Positions 26,731-36,194 of a stretch of 64,000 nucleotides of DNA are shown here, in pieces (positions within the stretch are counted from its first letter, which is position 1; each line of letters opens with the position of its first letter). Both the position numbers and the translations under genes were made by a program. The stretch spans positions 620,001 to 684,000 of the forward strand of contig NZ_FQVN01000003.1 of the NCBI RefSeq assembly GCF_900129375.1. Reading direction: 5' to 3'. The notes under the pieces were generated by a model, which made no database searches, had not been told where the DNA came from, and saw only the letters and a list, made by a program, of their open reading frames with translations. This DNA is from Streptoalloteichus hindustanus (GTDB lineage: Bacteria; Actinomycetota; Actinomycetes; Mycobacteriales; Pseudonocardiaceae).

Positions 26731-28416
26731 ATGGTTCCCCCTACGACGGCAGCGCCGGCCCGCGTGAGGCGCCGTCGCGGCGAGGGCCAGTGGGCGCTCG
26801 GCTACCGCGAACCGCTCAACCCGAACGAGCGCACGAAGAAGGACGACGACGGGCTCAACGTCCGCGCCCGGATCGAGACGATCTACGCCCAGCAGGGCTT
26901 CGACTCGATCGACCCCGCCGACCTGCGGGGACGTTTCCGCTGGTGGGGGCTGTACACGCAGCGCCGCCCCGGGATCGACGGCGGGCGGACCGCCGTGCTG
27001 GCCCCCGAGGAGCTGGACGACCGCTACTTCATGCTGCGCGTCCGGGTCGACGGCGGGCAGCTCACCACCGAGCAGCTGCGCGTGGTCGGGGAGCTCTCCC
27101 AGACCTACGCGCGGGACACCGCCGACATCACCGACCGGCAGAACATCCAGTACCACTGGATCCGGATCGAGGACGTGCCGGCGATCTGGGAGCGCCTGGA
27201 GGCGGTGGGCCTGTCCACCACCGAGGCGTGCGGCGACACCCCCCGCGTGGTGCTGGGCTCCCCGGTGGCCGGCATCGCCGAGGACGAGGTCCTCGACGGC
27301 ACCCCGGCCATCAGGGAGATCACCCGCCGCTACATCGGTGACCCGGCGTTCTCCAACCTGCCGCGCAAGTTCAAGACCGCGATCTCCGGGCTGCAGGACG
27401 TCGCGCACGAGGTGAACGACGTGTCGTTCGTCGGCGTGCGCCACCCCGAGCACGGGCCGGGCTTCGACGTGTGGGTGGGCGGTGGCCTGTCCACCAACCC
27501 GATGATCGCCCAGCGGCTGGGCGCGTGGGTGCCGCTGGCCGAGGTGCCCGAGGTGTGGGCCGGGATCATCGGGATCTTCCGGGACTACGGCTACCGCCGG
27601 CTGCGGCACCGGGCGCGGATCAAGTTCCTGGTCGGCGACTGGGGCGTCGCGCGGTTCCGCGAGGTGCTGGAGACCGAGTACCTGGGCCGGCCGCTGCTGG
27701 ACGGGCCGGCGCCGGAGGTCCCGGCCTCGCCGCCGGACCACGTGGGCGTGCACCGGCAGAAGGACGGGCGCTACTTCGTCGGCGTGGCCCCGGTCGCCGG
27801 GCGGGTCTCCGGCTCGACCCTGGTCGCGGTGGCCAAGGCGGTGGAGCGGGTCGGCTCCCGCCGGGTCCGGTTCACCGCGCAGCAGAAGCTGGTGGTGCTC
27901 GACGTCAACAAGTCCGATGTGGACGGTCTGACCGAGGAGCTGGCGACCCTGGGCCTGGTCGCCGAGCCCTCGCCGTGGCGGCGCGCGACCATGGCCTGCA
28001 CCGGCATCGAGTTCTGCAAGCTCGCGATCGTCGAGACCAAGGCGCGCGCGGCCACCCTCGTCGAGGAGCTGGAGCGCCGGCTGGCCGACGTCAACGCCAC
28101 CCTGGACCCGCCGGTGAGCGTGCACCTCAACGGCTGCCCGAACTCCTGCGCCCGGGTGCAGGTCGCCGACATCGGGCTGAAGGGCCAGATCGTCACCGAC
28201 GCCGGGGGCGACCAGGTGGAGGGCTTCCAGGTGCACCTGGGCGGCGGGCTCGGCCTGGACGCCGGGTTCGGCCGCAAGCTGCGCGGCCTGAAGGTCACCG
28301 CCGACGAGCTGCCCGACTACGTGGAGCGGGTCGTGCGCCGGTTCGCGGCGCAGCGCGCCGAGGACGAGCGGTTCGCCCAGTGGGTCGCCAGGGCCGAGGA
28401 GGACGACCTGCGATGA
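26731..28416 (+). CDS. sirA: Ferredoxin-dependent sulfite reductase
   Basis: A 561-residue siroheme/4Fe-4S enzyme that reduces sulfite to sulfide with six electrons from ferredoxin. The cluster ligands are CTGIEFC and NGCPNSC (C-x5-C...C-x3-C). Both halves of the duplicated nitrite/sulfite reductase fold are present, and TDRQNIQYHWI in the first is typical. The start is ATG at 26731, with GGAGG seven bases upstream. It overlaps the zinc-ribbon gene as ATGA. It equals Rv2391, which is followed by cysH in mycobacteria too. Confidence 0.95.
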   Translation: MVPPTTAAPARVRRRRGEGQWALGYREPLNPNERTKKDDDGLNVRARIETIYAQQGFDSIDPADLRGRFRWWGLYTQRRPGIDGGRTAVLAPEELDDRYFMLRVRVDGGQLTTEQLRVVGELSQTYARDTADITDRQNIQYHWIRIEDVPAIWERLEAVGLSTTEACGDTPRVVLGSPVAGIAEDEVLDGTPAIREITRRYIGDPAFSNLPRKFKTAISGLQDVAHEVNDVSFVGVRHPEHGPGFDVWVGGGLSTNPMIAQRLGAWVPLAEVPEVWAGIIGIFRDYGYRRLRHRARIKFLVGDWGVARFREVLETEYLGRPLLDGPAPEVPASPPDHVGVHRQKDGRYFVGVAPVAGRVSGSTLVAVAKAVERVGSRRVRFTAQQKLVVLDVNKSDVDGLTEELATLGLVAEPSPWRRATMACTGIEFCKLAIVETKARAATLVEELERRLADVNATLDPPVSVHLNGCPNSCARVQVADIGLKGQIVTDAGGDQVEGFQVHLGGGLGLDAGFGRKLRGLKVTADELPDYVERVVRRFAAQRAEDERFAQWVARAEEDDLR

Positions 28417-28568
28417 GCGAGCGCGCCACCCCCTACTACTGCCCCTACTGCGGCGACGAGGACCTGCGGCCGGAACCGGAACCCCACGGCGCGTGGCGGT
28501 GCGCCGCCTGCCGCCGCGTGTTCGCCGTGAAGCTGGTCGGCCTGGTCACGACGGAGGTGTCCGGATGA
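28413..28568 (+). CDS. Zinc-ribbon microprotein of the sulfur operon
   Basis: A 51-residue protein with two CxxC pairs (CPYCGDEDL and CAACRRVF) spaced like a rubredoxin-type zinc ribbon. It overlaps both neighbours by four bases (ATGA with sirA and with cysH), so its dose is tightly linked to theirs. Similar small proteins follow sirA in other actinomycetes. A role in electron delivery to SirA or APS reductase is conceivable but not shown. Confidence 0.82.
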   Translation: MSERATPYYCPYCGDEDLRPEPEPHGAWRCAACRRVFAVKLVGLVTTEVSG

Positions 28569-29263
28569 TCACCCCACCCGAGAGCGACCTGCGGCGGCTG
28601 GCCGAGCGCGCCGGCCACGAGCTGGCCGACGCCTCCGCCGAGGAGGTGCTGGCCTGGACCGCGGCCACGTTCGGCGACCGCTGGATCGTGGCCTCCAACT
28701 TCCAGGACGCGGTGCTGGTCGACCTGGCCGTGCGCGCGCGGCCCGGCGTCCCGGTGCTGTTCCTGGAGACCGGCTACCACTTCGCCGAGACCGTCGGCAC
28801 CCGGGACGCGGTGGCCACCGTGTACGACGTGCCGATCGTCAACGCGCTGCCGGACCGGACGGTGGCCGAGCAGGACGCGGCCGAGGGGCCGCGCCTGTAC
28901 GAGCGCGACCCGGACCGCTGTTGCTTCCTGCGCAAGGTGATCCCGTTGCGGCGGACGCTGGCCGGCTACGACGCCTGGGTCACCGGCGTGCGCAGGGTCG
29001 ACGCGCCGACCAGGGCGAACACCCCGGTCGTCACGTGGGACGAGCGCAACGGGCTGGTGAAGGTCAACCCGTTGGCCGCGTGGAGCGACGAGGACCTGGA
29101 CGCCTACGTCGAGCGGCACAACGTGCTGGTCAACCCGCTGGTGTCCGCCGGATACCCGTCGATCGGCTGCGCCCCGTGCACCGCGAAGCCGGCGCCGGGC
29201 GCCGACCCGCGCAGCGGGCGCTGGGCGGGCCGGGCCAAGACCGAGTGCGGCCTGCACGGCTGA
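28565..29263 (+). CDS. cysH: APS reductase (adenylyl-sulfate reductase, thioredoxin-dependent)
   Basis: A 232-residue PP-loop-fold protein that reduces adenosine 5'-phosphosulfate to sulfite. The paired cysteines CC in DRCCFLRK and the GCAPC motif supply the 4Fe-4S cluster that marks an APS rather than PAPS reductase. The catalytic C-terminal KTECGLHG is present. It overlaps the zinc-ribbon gene by four bases and precedes cysD by 17 bp. Confidence 0.94.
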   Translation: MITPPESDLRRLAERAGHELADASAEEVLAWTAATFGDRWIVASNFQDAVLVDLAVRARPGVPVLFLETGYHFAETVGTRDAVATVYDVPIVNALPDRTVAEQDAAEGPRLYERDPDRCCFLRKVIPLRRTLAGYDAWVTGVRRVDAPTRANTPVVTWDERNGLVKVNPLAAWSDEDLDAYVERHNVLVNPLVSAGYPSIGCAPCTAKPAPGADPRSGRWAGRAKTECGLHG

Positions 29264-29280
29264 GAGTGAGAGGGGCACCC

Positions 29281-30228
29281 ATGAGCACAGAGACGTTGCC
29301 GGACACTCCACCGGACCTGCCGGGGGGCGGTCGCCCGGCGGAGGCCGCCCTCGACGCGCTGGAGTCCGAGGCCGTCCACATCTTCCGCGAGGTGGCCGGC
29401 GAGTTCGACCGACCGGTGATCCTGTTCTCCGGCGGCAAGGACTCCACCGTGCTGGTCCACCTGGCGCGCAAGGCGTTCTGGCCGGCGCCCGTCCCGTTCC
29501 CCCTGCTGCACGTGGACACCGGGCACAACTTCCCCGAGGTGCTGGAGTTCCGCGACGCCCTGGTCGCCGAGCTCGGCGTCCGGCTGGTGGTGGCCAGGGT
29601 GCAGGACTGGATCGACGACGGCCGGCTGACCGAGCGGCCCGACGGCACCCGCAACCCGCTGCAGACCGTGCCGCTGCTGGACAGCATCACCGAGCACCGG
29701 TTCGACGCGGTGTTCGGCGGCGGCCGCCGCGACGAGGAGCGGGCGCGCGCCAAGGAGCGCGTCTTCAGCCTGCGCAACGCCTTCGGCCAGTGGGACCCGC
29801 GCCGGCAGCGGCCGGAGCTGTGGAACCTCTACAACGGCCGGCACCGGCCCGGCGAGCACGTGCGGGTGTTCCCGCTGTCGAACTGGACCGAGCTGGACGT
29901 GTGGCGCTACATCGCGCGCGAGAACATCCAGCTCCCGTCGATCTACTACGCGCACCGGCGCGAGGTGTACCGCCGCGACGGCATGTTGCTGACCTCCGGC
30001 CCGTGGGGCGGGCCGCGCGAGGGCGAGGCGGTCGCGGAGCGGACGGTCCGCTACCGCACGGTGGGCGACGGCTCCTGCACCGGGGCCGTGGAGTCCGAGG
30101 CGCGGACCATCGCCGACGTGATCGCCGAGGTGCAGGCCAGCCGGCTCACCGAGCGGGGCGCGACGCGCGCCGACGACCGGCTGTCCGAGGCCGCCATGGA
30201 GGACCGGAAGCGAGAGGGCTACTTCTGA
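29281..30228 (+). CDS. cysD: Sulfate adenylyltransferase subunit 2
   Basis: A 315-residue PP-loop ATPase forming the ATP sulfurylase with CysN. The PP-loop is LFSGGKDSTVLVHLA. FGGGRRDEERARAKERV and DGMLLTSGPW are family marks. ATG at 29281 follows GAGAGGGG. The stop overlaps the cysN ATG by one base. Confidence 0.95.
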   Translation: MSTETLPDTPPDLPGGGRPAEAALDALESEAVHIFREVAGEFDRPVILFSGGKDSTVLVHLARKAFWPAPVPFPLLHVDTGHNFPEVLEFRDALVAELGVRLVVARVQDWIDDGRLTERPDGTRNPLQTVPLLDSITEHRFDAVFGGGRRDEERARAKERVFSLRNAFGQWDPRRQRPELWNLYNGRHRPGEHVRVFPLSNWTELDVWRYIARENIQLPSIYYAHRREVYRRDGMLLTSGPWGGPREGEAVAERTVRYRTVGDGSCTGAVESEARTIADVIAEVQASRLTERGATRADDRLSEAAMEDRKREGYF

Positions 30229-31550
30229 TGACGCGGGAGCGATCACACAGCACCGTCGACCTGCTGCGGCTGGCGACGGCCGGCAGCGTGGACGACGGGA
30301 AGTCGACCCTGGTCGGCCGGCTGCTGTACGACACCAAGTCGGTGCTCGCCGACCAGCTCGACGCGGTCCACCGGGCCAGCGTGGACAGGGGCCTGGCGAC
30401 CCCGGACCTGTCGCTGCTGGTCGACGGCCTGCGCTCGGAGCGCGAGCAGGGCATCACCATCGATGTCGCCTACCGCTACTTCGCCACGCCCCGCAGGTCC
30501 TTCGTGCTCGCGGACACGCCGGGGCACGTGCAGTACACCCGCAACACCGTCACCGGCGCCTCGACGGCGCAGCTCGCGATCCTGCTCGTGGACGCGCGCA
30601 AGGGCGTGGTGGAGCAGACCCGGCGGCACGCCGCGGTGCTCGCGCTGCTCGGCGTGCCCCGGCTGGTGCTCGCCGTCAACAAGATCGACCTCACCGGCTA
30701 CGACGAGACCACGTTCGCGTTGATCGCCAAGGAGTTCACCGCGCACGTCACGGCGCTGGGCTACGAGGAGAGCGCGGTGCTGGCGGTGCCGGTGTCGGCC
30801 CTGCTCGGCGACAACGTGGTGGAGCGCTCCGGGCACACGCCCTGGTACGACGGCCCGACCCTGTTGGAGCACCTGGAGACCGTGCCGGTGCGGGAGGACC
30901 CGGACGACGCGCCGTTCCGGTTCCCCGTGCAGTACGTGATCCGGCCCCGCACCGCCGAGCACCCGGACTACCGCGGCTACGCGGGCCAGGTCGCCTCCGG
31001 CGTCGTGCGACCGGGACAGGAGATCACCCTCTACCCGTCCGGCCTGCGCAGCCGGGTCACGCGGATCGACACCCCGGACGGCCCGCTCGCCGAGGCACGC
31101 GCCGGCCAGTCGGTCACCCTGCTGCTTGCGGACGACCTGGACATCGCGCGCGGGGACCTGGTCGGCGCCGGGGAGGCGCCCCAGGTGACCGACGAGCTCG
31201 ACGCGACGCTGTGCTGGCTCAGCGAGAAGCCGTTGCGCGCCGGCGCGCGGGTGCTCGTCAAGCACGGCACCCGCACGGTCCCGGCGATCGTCACCGAGCT
31301 GTCCGCGCTGTTCGACGAGCAGAGCCTGTCGGTGTCGGAGACCCCGCAGGCGTTGTCCCTCAACGAGATCGGCCGCGTCCAGCTCCGGACCGCCGAGCCG
31401 CTGCCCGTGGACCCCTACACCGCGTTGCCCCGCACCGGAGCGTTCCTGGTGGTCGACCAGGCCGACGGCGGCACGGTCGCCGCCGGCCTCGTCGGCGCGC
31501 CGCTGCCGGTGCTGGAGACCCGTCGCGCCCTCGTCTCCCCTGGCCCGTAA
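30228..31550 (+). CDS. cysN: Sulfate adenylyltransferase subunit 1 (GTPase)
   Basis: A 440-residue translation-factor-like GTPase. Motifs are GSVDDGKSTLVGRLL, DTPGHVQYTRN and NKIDLTGYD. Length ends after the EF-Tu-like beta-barrel domains, so there is no fused APS kinase (CysC). With CysH acting on APS directly, no kinase is needed for reduction. One-base overlap with cysD. Confidence 0.95.
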   Translation: MTRERSHSTVDLLRLATAGSVDDGKSTLVGRLLYDTKSVLADQLDAVHRASVDRGLATPDLSLLVDGLRSEREQGITIDVAYRYFATPRRSFVLADTPGHVQYTRNTVTGASTAQLAILLVDARKGVVEQTRRHAAVLALLGVPRLVLAVNKIDLTGYDETTFALIAKEFTAHVTALGYEESAVLAVPVSALLGDNVVERSGHTPWYDGPTLLEHLETVPVREDPDDAPFRFPVQYVIRPRTAEHPDYRGYAGQVASGVVRPGQEITLYPSGLRSRVTRIDTPDGPLAEARAGQSVTLLLADDLDIARGDLVGAGEAPQVTDELDATLCWLSEKPLRAGARVLVKHGTRTVPAIVTELSALFDEQSLSVSETPQALSLNEIGRVQLRTAEPLPVDPYTALPRTGAFLVVDQADGGTVAAGLVGAPLPVLETRRALVSPGP

Positions 31551-31569
31551 CCCCGCGAAGGAGATCGCA

Positions 31570-32667
31570 GTGCGTCTCGCCGCCGCTGCCCGTCACCCCC
31601 GTCACGGTCGCGTCCTGACCCTGCTCGTCGTCGTTCCCCTGCTCGTGGCGCTCGGCGCGTGCACCCGCGCCGACCGGGGGGCCGACGCCGACGCCGCCAC
31701 GGACAAGGGCCCCGCCGCCGAACTGCGGCTGGGCTACTTCCCGAACGTCACGCACGCGTCCGCGCTCATCGGCGTGGACAAGGGGTTCCTGGCCAAGGAA
31801 CTGGGCTCGACCAAGCTGACCACGCAGTCCTTCAACGCGGGTCCGGACGAGGTCAGCGCGCTGCTCGGCGGCTCGCTGGACGCCGGCTTCATCGGCTCCG
31901 GCCCGGCCATCAACGCCTTCGCGAAGTCGCAGGGCGAGACGGTGCGGCTGGTCGCCGGGGCCACCTCCGGCGGCGCCCAGCTCGTGGTGCGGCCGGGCAT
32001 CACCGCGCCGGACGGGCTCCGGGGCCGGGTGATCGCCACGCCGCAGCTCGGCAACACGCAGGACGTCGCGTTGAAGAAGTGGTTGGCGGAGAAGGGGTTG
32101 GCCATCGGCGACGGGTCGGACAAGGTCCGGGTCACCAACGCCGACAACCCCCGCACGCTGGAGGCGTTCCGGGGCGGCGAGGTCGACGCCGCCTGGCTGC
32201 CCGAGCCGTGGGCGTCCCGGCTGGTGCTGGAGGCCGGCGCCCAGGTGCTGGTGGACGAGCGCCACCTGTGGGAGGGCGGCCAGTTCCCGTCCACCGTGCT
32301 GATCGTCCGCACGCGGTTCCTGCGCGAGCACCCGAGGACGGTCGAGGCGTTGCTGCGCGGGCAGCTCGCCGCGACCGACTGGGCCGCCGCGAACGGGGCC
32401 GAGGCGCGGGCCGTGGTCAACCGGCAGCTGGAGAAGCTCACCGGCAAGGCGCTGAGCCAGCCCGTGCTCGACCGCGCGTTCGCCGGGATCCAGCTCACCA
32501 CCGACCCGCTGGCCCGCACCTTCCCCCGGCTGGCGAAGGACGCGGTGACCGCGGGCGTGGTCAGGAGCGCGCCCGACCTGGCCGGGTTCGTCGACCTCCG
32601 GCCGCTCAACACGGTGTTGGCCGCGGGTGGGAGGCCGCTCGCCGACGCCGCCGGACTCCAGAAGTAG
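31570..32667 (+). CDS. ssuA: Sulfonate ABC transporter substrate-binding lipoprotein
   Basis: A 365-residue exported protein. The signal peptide ends in the lipobox ALGAC with Cys at residue 31, so it is anchored outside the membrane. The mature part has the SsuA/NitT-TauT fold (LRLGYFPNVTHASALIGVDKG, FIGSGPAINAFAKSQGE, RGRVIATPQLGNTQDVALKK). The position after cysN supports a sulfur source such as an alkanesulfonate. GTG start preceded by GAAGGAGA. Confidence 0.88.
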   Translation: MRLAAAARHPRHGRVLTLLVVVPLLVALGACTRADRGADADAATDKGPAAELRLGYFPNVTHASALIGVDKGFLAKELGSTKLTTQSFNAGPDEVSALLGGSLDAGFIGSGPAINAFAKSQGETVRLVAGATSGGAQLVVRPGITAPDGLRGRVIATPQLGNTQDVALKKWLAEKGLAIGDGSDKVRVTNADNPRTLEAFRGGEVDAAWLPEPWASRLVLEAGAQVLVDERHLWEGGQFPSTVLIVRTRFLREHPRTVEALLRGQLAATDWAAANGAEARAVVNRQLEKLTGKALSQPVLDRAFAGIQLTTDPLARTFPRLAKDAVTAGVVRSAPDLAGFVDLRPLNTVLAAGGRPLADAAGLQK

Positions 32668-32705
32668 CCGCAGGGACCAGCAACACTGCAGGAAGGCAGG
32701 CCGAG

Positions 32706-33503
32706 ATGACCGCCACACTGGAGATAGCACCACCGCAGTCCCCCGCGAGCGTGGCCGTGCGGCTGACCGACGTCCACAAGTCCTTCGGGCACGGCCCGCA
32801 GGCCGTCACCGCCCTGGAGGGAGTCGACCTGCGGGTCGGTCTGGGGGAGTTCGTCTGCCTGCTCGGGGCGTCGGGCTGCGGCAAGACCACCCTGCTCAAC
32901 CTGGTCGCCGGGCTCGACGAGCCCAGCGCGGGCGACGTCGTGACGCACACGGCGCGTCCGGCCGTGATGTTCCAGGAGGCCGCGCTGCTGCCCTGGCTCA
33001 CCGCGGCCCGCAACGTGGAGCTGCCGCTGCGGCTCGCCGGCGTCAGGAGGGACCGCCGGCGCGCCAAGGCGAGCGAGCTGCTGGAGCTCGTGCGGCTGCG
33101 CGAGGTCGGCGACAAGCGGCCGCACGAGCTGTCCGGCGGCATGCGGCAGCGGGTGGCGCTGGCCCGCGCGCTGGCCTCGACGCTCGGCGCGGCGGACGAG
33201 GACGCGCCGGGTCTGCTGCTGATGGACGAGCCGTTCGCGGCCCTCGACGCGATCACCCGCGACGTGCTCCAGGCGGAGCTGCTGCGGATCTGGCGCGCCA
33301 CCGGCACCGCCGTGCTGTTCGTGACGCACGACGTGCGGGAGGCGGTCCGGCTGGGGCAGCGGGTGGTGCTGCTGTCCTCGCGGCCGGGCCGCGTGGTGCA
33401 GGAGTGGCCCGTCGACGGGCTGCGCGGCGCGGAGGAGCTGGCGGCGGTCGAGGAGATCAACGCCCGGCTCCGGGAGGTGATCAGCACCCATGCCGCGGCC
33501 TGA
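32706..33503 (+). CDS. ssuB: Sulfonate ABC transporter ATPase
   Basis: A 265-residue ABC ATPase. Walker A GASGCGKTTLLN, signature LSGGMRQRVALARA, Walker B LLLMDEPFAALD and the H-loop VTHDVREAV are intact. Energises uptake with the adjacent SsuA and SsuC. Ends 14 bp inside ssuC. Confidence 0.92.
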   Translation: MTATLEIAPPQSPASVAVRLTDVHKSFGHGPQAVTALEGVDLRVGLGEFVCLLGASGCGKTTLLNLVAGLDEPSAGDVVTHTARPAVMFQEAALLPWLTAARNVELPLRLAGVRRDRRRAKASELLELVRLREVGDKRPHELSGGMRQRVALARALASTLGAADEDAPGLLLMDEPFAALDAITRDVLQAELLRIWRATGTAVLFVTHDVREAVRLGQRVVLLSSRPGRVVQEWPVDGLRGAEELAAVEEINARLREVISTHAAA

Positions 33504-34407
33504 CCTGGTGAACGAGCCCGGCGCCCCGACGGGCGGCGGGCGGGACCCCGGACTGGCCGCCGTCGAGGCCGGGCTGGACGCGCTGGACGCGCCGGCACCC
33601 GCCTCGCAGGGGCGGCGGGGGTGGCGCCGGACGCTCTCGGCGGCGCTACCCCCGCTGCTGGCCCTGGTCGCCTTCGTCGCCGTGTGGCAGGCGCTGTGGG
33701 CCTCGGCGCTGTGGCCGGAGTACAAGCTGCCGGCGCCGCTGGCGGTGTGGAACGTCGTGTGGGAGGCCTTCCGCGAGGGCGAGGCCCTGGGCATCCTGTG
33801 GACATCGGTGCACCGCGCGGTGATCGGCTTCCTGGTGGCGGTGGTCGTGGCCACGCCGTTCGGGTTGCTGGTGGCCAGGGTCCGGCCGGTGCGCTCGGCG
33901 ATCGGCCCGCTGGTCACCGGGCTGCAGAGCCTGCCGTCGGTGGCCTGGGTCCCGGCTGCCGTGCTGTGGTTCGGCCTGAACGACGCGGCGATCTACTTCG
34001 TGGTGCTGCTCGGCGCGGTGCCCTCGATCACCAACGGGCTGGTCGCCGGGATCGAGCAGATCCCGCCGATCCTGCCGAGGGTGGGCGCCGCGCTGGGCGC
34101 GAACCGGTGGGAGTCCGCCCGGCACATCCTGCTGCCGGCGGCGCTGCCGGGCTACCTCGCGGGGCTCAAGCAGGGGTGGGCGTTCTCCTGGCGGTCGCTG
34201 ATGGCCGCCGAGCTGATCGCCGTCTCCCCCCAGCTCGGCCTCGGCCTGGGCGCGTTCCTGCAGCACGGGCAGGCGCTCAGCGACATGACGCAGGTGATCG
34301 CGGCGATCCTGCTCATCCTGCTGGTGGGGATCGGGGTCGAGCTGCTGGCCTTCCGGCCGGTGGAGCGGCGGGTCCTGCGGGCCCGCGGCCTGGTGGGGGT
34401 GCTGTGA
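33490..34407 (+). CDS. ssuC: Sulfonate ABC transporter permease
   Basis: A 305-residue permease with six or so membrane helices. The EAA-like coupling segment ALGANRWESARHILLPAALP is of the SsuC/TauC type. An N-terminal soluble tail of about 45 Gly/Ala-rich residues is longer than in E. coli SsuC. It overlaps ssuB by 14 nt and the chelatase by GTGA. Confidence 0.92.
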   Translation: MPRPDLVNEPGAPTGGGRDPGLAAVEAGLDALDAPAPASQGRRGWRRTLSAALPPLLALVAFVAVWQALWASALWPEYKLPAPLAVWNVVWEAFREGEALGILWTSVHRAVIGFLVAVVVATPFGLLVARVRPVRSAIGPLVTGLQSLPSVAWVPAAVLWFGLNDAAIYFVVLLGAVPSITNGLVAGIEQIPPILPRVGAALGANRWESARHILLPAALPGYLAGLKQGWAFSWRSLMAAELIAVSPQLGLGLGAFLQHGQALSDMTQVIAAILLILLVGIGVELLAFRPVERRVLRARGLVGVL

Positions 34408-35225
34408 CGACGGTGTCAGCTCCGGGGACGTCCCCGGGGTCGTTCGGGGAGTCGCTCGCGGGGGCGTCCCCGCCGCCGTGCGCGGCTCCCCTCGTCGCGG
34501 TGGCCCACGGCAGCCGCGACCCGCGCTCGGCGGCCAGCGTCGCGGCGCTGCTGGAGGTGGTCCGGGCGCTGCGGCCGGGGCTGGACGTGCGGCTGTCGTT
34601 CCTCGACCTGTCCGCGCCCCGGCTGACCGACGTGCTCGCGGGCGTCGCCGGCGAGGGGCACCGGCGGGCCGTCGTCGTGCCTCTGCTGCTGGGCGACGCC
34701 TACCACGCCCGGGTCGACGTGCCCGGCGCGGTGGCCGAGGCGACCGGCCGCCACCCCCGGCTGGAGGTGCTGGTCTCCGACGTGCTCGGGCCGGACCCCC
34801 GGCTGGAGTCGGCGGCGCTGCGCCGGCTGGCCGCGGCCGGCGCCCACCCCGGAGACCCGGGGATCGGCGTCGTGCTCGCCGCGGCGGGCTCGTCGCACCC
34901 GCCGGCCAACGCCGCCGTCGCCGACGTGGCGCGGCGGTGGGCGGCGGGCGCGGGCTGGGCGGGCGTCGAGGTCGCCTTCGCGGCGGCCGAGCCGGACGTC
35001 GCCAGCGCGGTCGCCCGGCTGCGGGCCCGCGGCGCCCGGCGCGTCGCGCTCGGCTCGTGGTTCCTGGCGCCGGGGCTGCTCCCGGACCGGGTCCGCGCGC
35101 AGGCGCGGGCCGTGGCGCCGGGGGCGCTGCTCGCGGACCCGCTCGGTCCTGACCCGGAGGTCGCCGAACTGGTGGTGCAGCGCTACCTGACGGCCGAGCC
35201 GGCCTCGACCGCGCGCTACGCCTGA
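34404..35225 (+). CDS. Sirohydrochlorin chelatase (CbiX/SirB family)
   Basis: A 273-residue protein with two CbiX-like repeats. VAHGSRDPRSAASVAALLE and the second AAAGSSHPPANAAVADVA mark the class II chelatase metal site; the His of the first is present. It inserts Fe2+ (or Co2+) into sirohydrochlorin to make the siroheme of SirA, so its presence at the end of this operon fits. Mycobacterial cysH is followed by the same family (Rv2393). GTG at 34404 overlaps ssuC. Confidence 0.88.
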   Translation: MTTVSAPGTSPGSFGESLAGASPPPCAAPLVAVAHGSRDPRSAASVAALLEVVRALRPGLDVRLSFLDLSAPRLTDVLAGVAGEGHRRAVVVPLLLGDAYHARVDVPGAVAEATGRHPRLEVLVSDVLGPDPRLESAALRRLAAAGAHPGDPGIGVVLAAAGSSHPPANAAVADVARRWAAGAGWAGVEVAFAAAEPDVASAVARLRARGARRVALGSWFLAPGLLPDRVRAQARAVAPGALLADPLGPDPEVAELVVQRYLTAEPASTARYA

Positions 35226-35240
35226 CCACCGGTCCGACCG

Positions 35241-35395
35241 CTGATCCGCTGATCCGCTGATCCGCTAGTTCGCCGTACGCGGGCGCGGGCTCACCCCAGC
35301 CCGAATCCCGCGCCCGCGTACGGCATCTCCCTCCGTCGACACGCGGTTCGCTCCCCGCTGTGGTTCGCTCCCGCTGTGGTTCCGTCGACGCCGCG
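35241..35395. repeat. Short tandem repeats in the gap after the sulfur operon
   Basis: In the gene-free stretch 35226-35552, the 8-mer CTGATCCG occurs three times head to tail (35241-35264). Further on, from about 35343, a 16-17-bp unit like GTGGTTCGCTCCCGCT occurs in about four diverging copies. No gene is seen; both look like slippage products. Confidence 0.6.
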
Positions 35396-35552
35396 GTTCT
35401 TCGACACTGCCCCGCTTGGCGGACCCGGGGTTGGGCCGACCGCGCACCCCGCACTGTCCGCTTTGCGGACAACGGACGATTGTTCAGGGGTTACCTGCTG
35501 GTAACACTCGGGGTCGCCGCCGCGCTCGTTGGGGACACCACGGAGCGGAACC

Positions 35553-36194
35553 ATGAACCGAACCACCACGGCCGCCCTGCGCGGCCTTCTCACCACCGCG
35601 CTCACCCTCGTCCCGGTCGCCGCGCTGGCCGTGCCGGCCACCGCGGCCGCGCCCGGGACGACCGTGACCTACCAGTGCCGGGGCAGCGCCGCCGGCCAGA
35701 CCGCCGACTTCGAGCTCAACCAGCCGCTGGAGACCAGCGCGCCGGCCACCGTCGCCCCGGGCGGCGCGCTGACCGTCGTGCTGGACCCCGCGCCCATCAG
35801 GATCCCGGGCGTCGTCGGCGGCCACAAGGTCAAGGAGGTCAGGAACGTCAAGCTCCAGGTCGCCGTGCCGGCGAACGCGAGCTACGCCTCGGCCAGCCTC
35901 TCCGGCGGCTCCGGGCTGAACAGCACGCCGTCGGTCGACCACGAGGACGGCGACGTCGTGGTCACCATTCCCGGGCCGATCAAGGGCGGGGCGGACATCG
36001 AGCTGCCCACCCTGAGCCTCGACCTCACCGCCGGCGACCGGGGCGTCATCGAGACCCGGCTCACCGGCAGCGACCACGACAACCCCGGGCTGACCTTCAC
36101 CGCGACCATCCAGGTCGGGGTCTTCCCGGTCAACGCCCCGACGACGTGCTACCCCAACCCCAGCCCCACCCTCACGTCGACGACCATCGGCTGA
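35553..36194 (+). CDS. Secreted protein of unknown function
   Basis: A 213-residue protein with a clear signal peptide (basic start, hydrophobic core, PATAAA cleavage region near residue 29). The mature part starts TVTYQCRGSAAGQ and is rich in beta-forming residues, with two cysteines (YQCRG and TTCYPNP), probably one disulfide. It recalls the actinobacterial DUF6801-like exported domain but I am not sure. ATG at 35553; the upstream in-frame codons are ignored because the signal peptide begins there. Confidence 0.65.
   Translation: MNRTTTAALRGLLTTALTLVPVAALAVPATAAAPGTTVTYQCRGSAAGQTADFELNQPLETSAPATVAPGGALTVVLDPAPIRIPGVVGGHKVKEVRNVKLQVAVPANASYASASLSGGSGLNSTPSVDHEDGDVVVTIPGPIKGGADIELPTLSLDLTAGDRGVIETRLTGSDHDNPGLTFTATIQVGVFPVNAPTTCYPNPSPTLTSTTIG

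Noticed and set aside
26450-26731. SAM or cobalamin riboswitch before sirA
   Set aside because: No conserved core of either class could be matched; the translated leader with hairpins explains the region better.
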